NCBI GenBank assembly: GCA_016302725.1
Contig: JAEDNB010000134.1
Coordinates: forward strand, 1 to 5,768
Direction: 5' to 3'
DNA length: 5,768 nucleotides
Source of the DNA: Lentisphaeria bacterium
GTDB lineage: Bacteria; Verrucomicrobiota; Lentisphaeria; Oligosphaerales; Oligosphaeraceae
Below are positions 1 to 5,768 of this stretch, piece after piece. The notes beneath the pieces were generated by a model, which did no database searches, was not told where the DNA came from, and saw nothing but the letters and a program-made list of their open reading frames with translations. The stretch's first letter is position 1, and every line of letters begins with the position of its first letter. The position numbers and the translations under genes are program-made.

Positions 1-1594
1 AGGAGGTGAAGTCCACATAGGGGCTGTCCAGCACCTTTTCCAGATAAGGATGCTGTCCCACGGCGGGATAGGGCATGCCGAAGAAGTATCCGTAGAAGTT
101 GCCCACCAGTTTTTTGCCCTGGCAGGCTTCCTTGATGACCTTGTCTCCCTGGAGGAGCAGGTTTGCGGTGACTTGTGTGATGCAGCGGACGGTATCCAGG
201 GCCTGGATATCCTTGACGGGGTCGTAGAGGGTTCCGCCGGCGGGATTCTTCCGGTCCTGGAAGGGTGCCATGGAGGCGGTGTCCAGGGTGACGTCCTGGC
301 GTCCCCAGGCCTTTTGCAGGGCCTGGTCCGTGCCGTATTTTTCCCGGAGGAATTGGTGGAAGCGTTGGCGCATGGGCTGGGAGTCGTCCGGGCCGTATCC
401 CATGCCGTAGTAGTGCCATTCCATGTAGATGCCCAAGTCGAATCGGTATCCGAAGACCCGTTTTCCCCAAGGCTGGGACTCCACGTGCTTCACCAGGGCT
501 TCCAGGAAGTGGAAGATGTCTTTTTGGTAGGGTTCGCTGGCGAAGGAGGGGGCGATGTATTTCTTGATGTTGTCCCCCCGGGTGAGTTCGCCTTCGGGGG
601 AGAGATAGACGATTTGCTCTCCGGGATGGGCGTCCATCCACCACTGGGGGGTTTCCCGGCAGTCGATGTCGAAGAGGAGGCGCACGTCGGGTTCCAGGGC
701 CAGAGTGTCGTAGGGCCAGAAGTCGAGGCAGGAGAAATCGTATTCCCCGGGACCCTTCCAGACCTGGTGGATGCCCACCCCCATGATTTGCAGATTCAGG
801 CTGGCGTCCCGGAAGCGGGTGAGGCTGCGGACGAATTTTTCGTTGTTCAGATCCTGGAAGTGGTGGCTGCTGTAGAGGATGGCGGGATGGAGGCTATCGC
901 CGACGCGTACCATGGGGAGGCCGCGGTGGTATTCCACGGAGACGTCGGGGTTTTCCTCATTCTCCAGCTGGGCCTTGAGGAGGGCGTGCTTCTCCTGCCG
1001 CTTTTCCCGTGCTTCCTGGCGCTCCCTCTGCTCCTGGTGGCCGAAGAGGGGCTCCAGGTCAAAGTTGGCGACCCAGGGATAGATGGTCAAGTCTCCATGG
1101 GCAAGGGGGACGGTGGCGGTGTCCAGGCCCCCTTCCTCCGGGGCCTCCCGGGAGCAGAGCCAGGTCTCTGGCTGGGAGAAGAGCTCCTGGAGGCCGCCGT
1201 CCTTCCGGAGGATGGTCATCTTGCAGATGATTCCCCCCGGGCCGCCAGCATTGATGTTCTCCAAGGTCACCCGATGCCGCCCTGGCGTCAGGGCCTGCGT
1301 GGCCTCCGCCTCGTAGGAGAGGATGCCCTTTTCGGGGTTGGGGGGGCGGGTGGCGTGGGGCACCTCCTTCCCGTCCACCCGGAGGGTGCCTCCGTCGTCC
1401 AGGTGATAGTTGAGTCGGACCTGTTCTGCGTCCTGGGGAATCTCCACCTCGGTCCAGAAATAGCGGGGTTTCTGGAGGCCCTCCTTGTCTGGTTCGGGGT
1501 AGTGGAGCCAGAGGGGGCGCGGGGGTGTTGCCTGGGCTGCGGGGAGGAGGAGGGCGAGGAGCAGCAGCAGGGGCAGCGGGCGTGTGGGGGACAT
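1..1594 (-). CDS. Secreted GH42-like (clan GH-A) glycoside hydrolase, 3' end outside window
   Basis: This gene is open from its ATG to the window edge (531 codons, no stop). The start is fixed by an in-frame TAG at 1610-1612, 15 nt upstream, and by a good signal peptide: a short basic N-terminus, a Leu-rich core at residues 7-17 and an AQA|T cleavage site after residue 22, with no lipobox Cys. Residues 28-150 look like a beta-sandwich of the kind that precedes catalytic domains in GH2/GH78 enzymes (LRVDGKEV at 71-78, a Gly-rich turn at 117-121, then a TW segment). Residues 184-215 form a highly charged, probably helical linker. From about 220 the chain reads as a TIM barrel. The RFHQFLREKYGTDQALQKAW stretch (411-430) resembles GH42, and E392 in the YMEWHYYG segment is the likely acid/base. 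The nucleophile should lie past the edge. It probably cleaves beta-galactosides or related glycans outside the cytoplasm, but the substrate is not determinable. No Shine-Dalgarno is visible; it probably depends on sotB upstream. Confidence 0.8.
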   Translation of the reverse strand, partial: MSPTRPLPLLLLLALLLPAAQATPPRPLWLHYPEPDKEGLQKPRYFWTEVEIPQDAEQVRLNYHLDDGGTLRVDGKEVPHATRPPNPEKGILSYEAEATQALTPGRHRVTLENINAGGPGGIICKMTILRKDGGLQELFSQPETWLCSREAPEEGGLDTATVPLAHGDLTIYPWVANFDLEPLFGHQEQRERQEAREKRQEKHALLKAQLENEENPDVSVEYHRGLPMVRVGDSLHPAILYSSHHFQDLNNEKFVRSLTRFRDASLNLQIMGVGIHQVWKGPGEYDFSCLDFWPYDTLALEPDVRLLFDIDCRETPQWWMDAHPGEQIVYLSPEGELTRGDNIKKYIAPSFASEPYQKDIFHFLEALVKHVESQPWGKRVFGYRFDLGIYMEWHYYGMGYGPDDSQPMRQRFHQFLREKYGTDQALQKAWGRQDVTLDTASMAPFQDRKNPAGGTLYDPVKDIQALDTVRCITQVTANLLLQGDKVIKEACQGKKLVGNFYGYFFGMPYPAVGQHPYLEKVLDSPYVDFTS

Positions 1595-1617
1595 GGCTGG
1601 GTTGTGTTTCTATGGGG

Positions 1618-2796
1618 TTAGGGGCGCGGGGGCGTTCCCTTGACGAGGAAGAGGGGCAGGGCGGCCAGGAGCAGGAGGCCGCCGGCGATGGCGGTGCCGG
1701 CGAGATTGAGGGAGGAGCAGATTCCGGCCCCGGCCAGGGTGCCCATGGCGATGCCCAGGTTGAAGAGCCCGGAGAAGATGGCCATGGCCACGGTGGAGGC
1801 GTTACCCCGGGTGCTTTTCACCACCTCCGACTGGCAATCCACGTTGAAGGCGGTGTTGGCCATGGAGAGGATGGCGTAGAGGAGGGCCAGGAGGAGGAGG
1901 AAGGGGGCGGCGGAGGGCAGGAGAAGGAGGGGAATCCCCATGCCCAGGACGGTAAGGGGGAGGAGGTGGCGGAAGCGGGCGGCGCAGAAGGGGAAGAGGA
2001 GGCCCCCCGCCATGCTGGCGGTCCCCTGGATGAAGAAGAGGCCGGTGATGGCCGTCTCGTCCAGTCGGGCCACCTTGGCCAGGAAGGCGTCCTGGTAGCT
2101 CATGGCGCAGAAATATCCGGTGATGGCCAGGATGGTGACGAGGTAGATTTGCCGGAGGCTCCTCTCCTTCAGGAGTCCGGGCACCTCCTGGAAGGTGAAG
2201 GGCTTTTCCCGGGGGGAGGGCGGGAGGAGGAAGAGGAGGGCGGCCAGGGTCGCCCCGGAGAGCGCCCCCAGGCACAGGAAGGCCCCCCGCCAGCCCAGGA
2301 GCAGTCCCGCCGTCCGCCCCAGGGGGATGCCCGCCACCATGGCGACGGAGGAGCCCACGGAGATGGTGCCCAGGGCGATGGCCTGGTGGGAGGGGGGCAT
2401 TTGCCGGACGGCCAGGGGGGAGGCCATGGACCAGAAGAGGGCATGGGCGCAGGCCACCCCCAGGCGGCTGGCCAGGAGGGACCAGTAGTTCTGGGAGAGG
2501 CCGGTGCAGGCCTGCATGGCGCAGAAGAGGGCGATGACCCAGAGCATGGTGCGGCTCATGGAGAAGCGGGAGGCCAGCACCATCAGGGGGAGGGAGAGGA
2601 GGGTCACCACCCAGGCGTAGGCGGAGATGACCATGCCCACGCTGCTCTCCGTGCATCCCATGTCCTGCTGGATGGAGGTCAGCAGGGCCGTGGGCAGGAA
2701 CTCCGAGGTGTTGAAGACGGCGGCGGCCAGGGTCAGGGCCAGCAGCGCCGCCCATTGCCGCAAGGTCGGCGGGCTGGCATGGGGGAGGGGATTCAT
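1618..2796 (-). CDS. sotB: SotB-type major facilitator sugar transporter (DHA1 family)
   Basis: The 392-residue protein is an inner-membrane carrier with about 12 hydrophobic segments, the usual length for SotB/YdeA. Resemblance to E. coli SotB, recalled rather than aligned, is clear at several places: FNTSEFLP (28-35) in helix 1, with the family acidic residue E32; YAWVVTLLSLP (60-70); RLGVACAHALFWS (111-123); GIPLGR (156-161), the helix-5 motif; and VAMAIFSGLFNLGI (336-349). Characterised SotB proteins are proton-driven exporters of arabinose and other small sugars. Here the neighbour is a secreted glycoside hydrolase 23 nt downstream, so a role in sugar handling is likely, while direction and substrate are inference. 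The ATG at 2796 is chosen because it gives a normal SotB N-terminus. The same frame stays open upstream to a TTG at 2919, but that adds 41 Pro/Arg-rich residues encoded across an inverted repeat. No convincing Shine-Dalgarno precedes the ATG. Confidence 0.88.
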   Translation of the reverse strand: MNPLPHASPPTLRQWAALLALTLAAAVFNTSEFLPTALLTSIQQDMGCTESSVGMVISAYAWVVTLLSLPLMVLASRFSMSRTMLWVIALFCAMQACTGLSQNYWSLLASRLGVACAHALFWSMASPLAVRQMPPSHQAIALGTISVGSSVAMVAGIPLGRTAGLLLGWRGAFLCLGALSGATLAALLFLLPPSPREKPFTFQEVPGLLKERSLRQIYLVTILAITGYFCAMSYQDAFLAKVARLDETAITGLFFIQGTASMAGGLLFPFCAARFRHLLPLTVLGMGIPLLLLPSAAPFLLLLALLYAILSMANTAFNVDCQSEVVKSTRGNASTVAMAIFSGLFNLGIAMGTLAGAGICSSLNLAGTAIAGGLLLLAALPLFLVKGTPPRP

Positions 2797-2820
2797 GGCG
2801 GCGGGGGGCTCTCTGCGGGG

Positions 2821-2888
2821 AAAACGAAGGAAGCCGACGGGCGGAGGGGGGAGCGCGGGTGGGGCTCTTCCATGCCAGTCGGCTTCCT
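2821..2888 (-). terminator. Inverted repeat with T-rich flank between rpoZ and sotB, possible terminator
   Basis: Perfect 11-bp arms AGGAAGCCGAC and GTCGGCTTCCT (2878-2888 and 2828-2838, read on the minus strand) enclose a 39-nt GC-rich spacer. On the minus strand the second arm is followed by TCGTTTT (2821-2827), as in an intrinsic terminator. On the plus strand no T-tract follows. The position, 76 nt after the rpoZ stop and about 30 nt before the sotB start, fits termination of the rpoZ transcript. The 39-nt loop is much longer than the usual 3-8 nt and the T-tract is short, so it could instead be an operator or an attenuator for sotB. Confidence 0.4.
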
Positions 2889-2906
2889 GCGCCTTCCGTC
2901 CACCGG

Positions 2907-2919
2907 TTGCCGGAGGCAA
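2907..2919. repeat. Small perfect hairpin in rpoZ-sotB gap
   Basis: TTGCC and GGCAA (2907-2911 and 2915-2919) form a 5-bp stem with a 3-nt loop, lying between the rpoZ stop and the larger inverted repeat. There is no T-tract on either side. It may add to mRNA 3'-end structure, but a stem this short can occur by chance in GC-rich DNA. Confidence 0.25.
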
Positions 2920-2964
2920 GGGGGTGGTCGGGGGGCTGTTCTGTTGTCCTGGGTGGGGGACGGG

Positions 2965-3252
2965 TCAGTTGACGGAGTTGATTTCCATGTTCTCCCGTTC
3001 TTCCTGCTCGATGGCCTGGTAGTTGCCGCGTTCGATGATGATCTTTCCTGCGGCCACTTCCCGGAGGGCCAGGTCCAGGAAGGAGGTGTTGTCATTGGGG
3101 GGCAGGGGGATGAGACGCCGGTATCCCTTGCTCAGCTGGACTGCGCGCTTGGAGACGCCGGTGATGAAGAGCCGCAGGTCGAAGGACTCCCCCCGTTGGG
3201 CGCACATCTCTTTTGCCTTGGCCACGGCTTGACGCAGATATTCCTCGTTCAT
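2965..3252 (-). CDS. rpoZ: DNA-directed RNA polymerase omega-like subunit
   Basis: This 95-residue protein has the core signature of the omega subunit, which binds the beta' subunit and helps assemble and stabilise RNA polymerase. The segment FDLRLFITGVSKRAVQLSKG (24-43) matches the family pattern of RFDLVLLAAKRARQL followed by a glycine. NDNTSFLDLALREVAAGKI (53-71) matches the family's ENDK...ALREI..G.I region. Differences from textbook omega are a longer N-terminal helix (1-22), a Pro-rich link (48-53) and an acidic tail (80-95). The ATG at 3252 is supported by an AGGAG at 3265-3269 and by a promoter at 3322-3350, whose expected transcript start near 3315 excludes the upstream in-frame starts. 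The gene lacks its common neighbours gmk and coaBC here. It is transcribed away from the malic enzyme gene and towards sotB, 168 bp downstream. The omega assignment rests on motif resemblance in a short protein. Confidence 0.8.
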   Translation of the reverse strand: MNEEYLRQAVAKAKEMCAQRGESFDLRLFITGVSKRAVQLSKGYRRLIPLPPNDNTSFLDLALREVAAGKIIIERGNYQAIEQEERENMEINSVN

Positions 3253-3264
3253 GGTTGGGTGAAA

Positions 3265-3269
3265 CTCCT
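3265..3269 (-). promoter_or_regulatory. Shine-Dalgarno for rpoZ
   Basis: On the minus strand AGGAG lies 12 nt before the ATG at 3252, slightly longer than the usual 5-9 nt. It is the only such motif in the leader, and together with the promoter upstream it decides this start over the upstream in-frame starts. Confidence 0.6.
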
Positions 3270-3321
3270 GAAGTGGATAGGTTGGGCGACCCCTTCCGGG
3301 GCGTCTGGACGAAATTTCCAT

Positions 3322-3350
3322 AATATACCCTCCATGGGAAATGTTGGCAA
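3322..3350 (-). promoter_or_regulatory. Predicted sigma-70-type promoter for rpoZ
   Basis: Read on the minus strand, a -35 box TTGCCA (3345-3350; 5 of 6 to TTGACA) and a -10 box TATATT (3322-3327; 5 of 6 to TATAAT) are separated by exactly 17 nt. This is the most AT-rich patch of an otherwise very GC-rich intergenic region. The predicted transcript start near 3315 gives an untranslated leader of about 62 nt before the rpoZ ATG at 3252. Only the spacing and hexamers support it. Confidence 0.72.
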
Positions 3351-3474
3351 CGGGCTTTATAGTAAGTGGCCCGGCTGCCGCCCCCCCCCATTCCTGCCCT
3401 GTCTTCCGGCACGGCAAGGGAGGCCTACGGCGATTTCCCCCCTATCCCTGTCCCCATCCCCCCTTTGAATTCCC

Positions 3475-4797
<1,323 letters not shown>

Positions 4798-4845
4798 CCC
4801 CCCGCCCGCTGCCGTCGTTTCCCTTTCCTTTCCCTGTTTCCGAAT

Positions 4846-4887
4846 GGCCCGGGGCTCCCCTCCCCGAGGGGGCGCGGGGGACGGGCC
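4846..4887 (+). repeat. Nested GC-rich hairpin in maeB-serS gap
   Basis: Outer arms GGCCCG (4846-4851) and CGGGCC (4882-4887) enclose an inner stem CCCCTC (4857-4862) and GAGGGG (4866-4871) with a CCC loop. The unpaired sides differ in length (5 and 10 nt). No T-run follows, so it is not a standard intrinsic terminator. It lies 49 nt after the maeB stop and 36 nt before the serS start, and could act as an mRNA-processing or leader structure for serS. A pyrimidine-rich tract (4818-4840) precedes it. Confidence 0.3.
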
Positions 4888-4906
4888 GCGAACACTGCTC
4901 CGCCCA

Positions 4907-4912
4907 AGGAGG
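4907..4912 (+). promoter_or_regulatory. Shine-Dalgarno for serS
   Basis: AGGAGG, a perfect core complement to the 16S rRNA tail, lies 11 nt before the serS ATG at 4924. It is the strongest ribosome binding site in the window and contrasts with maeB, sotB and the glycoside hydrolase, which show none. Confidence 0.75.
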
Positions 4913-4923
4913 GCGAATTTTCC

Positions 4924-5768
4924 ATGATTGACGTCAAAATTCTGCGGGAGAACCCCGAACTCATCAAGACCAATTGCGCCAAGCGCAACTACGATGTGGA
5001 CATCGATGCCCTGCGGGCCCTGGACCAGGAGTACCTGAAACTGGTCCGGGAGACGGAGGACTTGCGCGCCGAGCGGAACCGCCTCTCCAAGGAGTGCCAG
5101 GCCAATCCCGCCGCCCGGGAGCAGGTGAAGGCCATGAAGGGGCAGTTGGCTGAAAAGGAAAAGCTCCAGGAATCCATCAAGGCCCAGGTGGAGGAGAAGC
5201 TGACCTGGCTCCCTAATTTCCAGGCACCCGACACCCCCGACGGCAAGAGCGACGCGGACAACGTGGAGGTGAAGGTGGTGGGGACGAAGCCCGTCTTCCC
5301 CTTCGCCGCCAGGGACCACCAGGCCATCGGCGAAATCCTGGGCATCATCGACACCCAGCGGGGAGCCAAGGTGGCCCAGAGCGGATTCTACTACTGGGTG
5401 GGGAAGGGCGCCATGCTGACCCAGGCAATGTATTTCTGGGCCCAGAAGGAATTGGTGAAGCGGGGCTTCACCATGATGATGTCCCCCTGCGCCGCCAAGT
5501 CCCGCACCCTCTTCGGCACCGGCTACCTCCCCTTCTTCAAGGACCAGATCTACCCCATCGGCGGAGAGGACCTGTGCCTCATCGGCACGGCGGAGCAGAC
5601 GCTGGTGGGCTTCCATGCCGATGAAATCCTGGATGCCTCCAAGCTGCCCGAGCGCCTCACCGCCTACACGCCCTGCTTCCGCACGGAGGCGGGTTCCTAC
5701 GGCAAGGAGGCCCGGGGCATCTTCCGCGTCCACCAGTTCCACAAGGTGGAGCAGATCATCTTCTGCCG
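4924..5768 (+). CDS. serS: Seryl-tRNA synthetase, 3' end outside window
   Basis: The visible 281 codons encode most of a class II synthetase that charges tRNA-Ser (and tRNA-Sec where present) with serine. Full-length bacterial SerRS is about 420-430 residues, so motif 3 lies beyond the edge. Residues 1-10 (MIDVKILREN) and about 30-95 form the N-terminal tRNA-binding helical hairpin, with the typical LRAERNRLSK at 47-56. The catalytic core begins near 130. Motif 1 is around GFTMMMSP (181-188), followed by the GTGYLPFF segment (198-205). The serine-site TAE is at 222-224. Motif 2 spans F252-R253-T254-E255 through FRVHQFHKVE (267-276), with R253/E255 in the usual ATP-binding places. TAE followed by Q-T (225-226), and His273 where Glu or Asp is commoner, are mild variants. 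A strong Shine-Dalgarno (4907-4912) precedes the ATG. The gene may be cotranscribed with maeB, although a GC-rich hairpin lies between them. Confidence 0.96.
   Translation, partial: MIDVKILRENPELIKTNCAKRNYDVDIDALRALDQEYLKLVRETEDLRAERNRLSKECQANPAAREQVKAMKGQLAEKEKLQESIKAQVEEKLTWLPNFQAPDTPDGKSDADNVEVKVVGTKPVFPFAARDHQAIGEILGIIDTQRGAKVAQSGFYYWVGKGAMLTQAMYFWAQKELVKRGFTMMMSPCAAKSRTLFGTGYLPFFKDQIYPIGGEDLCLIGTAEQTLVGFHADEILDASKLPERLTAYTPCFRTEAGSYGKEARGIFRVHQFHKVEQIIFC

Noticed and set aside
50..1621. 523-codon open frame on the plus strand opposite the glycoside hydrolase
   Set aside because: The translation is low-complexity Gly/Val/Glu/Leu with no recognisable domain, while the minus strand gives a signal peptide and GH-like motifs throughout. 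It is an antisense shadow of a GC-rich gene.
1802..2755. 317-codon minus-strand frame overlapping sotB
   Set aside because: It is a Pro/Gly/His-rich out-of-frame reading of the sotB gene with no features of its own.
2797..2919. N-terminal extension of sotB from a TTG at 2919
   Set aside because: The extra 41 residues are Pro/Arg-rich, unlike any SotB N-terminus, and would be encoded across the inverted repeat.
3358..3363. TATAGT as a plus-strand -10 box for maeB
   Set aside because: No acceptable -35 lies 16-18 nt upstream. The nearby TTGGCA at 3344-3349 is only 8 nt away.
3253..3417. N-terminal extension of rpoZ upstream of 3252
   Set aside because: It would start upstream of the predicted promoter and adds 55 residues without resemblance to omega. 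The ATG at 3252 has its own ribosome binding site.
1525..3468. 647-codon plus-strand open frame spanning sotB and rpoZ
   Set aside because: It is dominated by Gly, Glu, Gln and His runs, crosses two real genes and two intergenic regions, and has no family resemblance. The absence of stops follows from base composition.

Overview
This 5.8 kb window is GC-rich bacterial chromosome holding five protein-coding genes in two divergent groups around a promoter region at about 3250-3475. The minus-strand group, read right to left, is a small RNA polymerase omega-like gene (rpoZ), a SotB-type major facilitator sugar transporter, and a secreted GH42-like glycoside hydrolase that runs off the left edge. 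The plus-strand group is a short-form malic enzyme (maeB type) followed by seryl-tRNA synthetase (serS), which runs off the right edge.

Organism: the divergent omega subunit with an extended N-terminus, the secreted beta-galactosidase-like enzyme with an N-terminal beta-sandwich, the high GC content and the frequent absence of Shine-Dalgarno motifs suggest a polysaccharide-degrading Gram-negative lineage, perhaps the Verrucomicrobiota/Lentisphaerota/Kiritimatiellota group. This is inference from family resemblance and no marker in the window settles it.

Region by region: 1-1594 (minus) is the 5' 531 codons of the glycoside hydrolase, with a signal peptide. A 23-nt gap separates it from sotB (1618-2796, minus), so the two probably form an operon for sugar release and sugar movement. 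The 168-bp gap 2797-2964 holds a perfect 11-bp inverted repeat with a T-rich flank on the minus side, possibly a terminator that separates rpoZ from the sugar genes. rpoZ (2965-3252, minus) has a near-consensus sigma-70-type promoter at 3322-3350. The malic enzyme starts at 3475 just after an in-frame stop, with no recognisable ribosome binding site. The 126-bp gap before serS holds a nested GC-rich hairpin and then a strong Shine-Dalgarno for serS.

Three very long open frames lie antisense to or offset from these genes (50-1621 plus, 1525-3468 plus, 3442-5742 minus). They are by-products of high GC and codon bias and are not annotated. I found no RNA gene, CRISPR array, insertion sequence or clear novel system. 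The most interesting points are the glycoside hydrolase's unusual putative active-site context, its pairing with a SotB-family carrier, and the long-loop inverted repeat after rpoZ.
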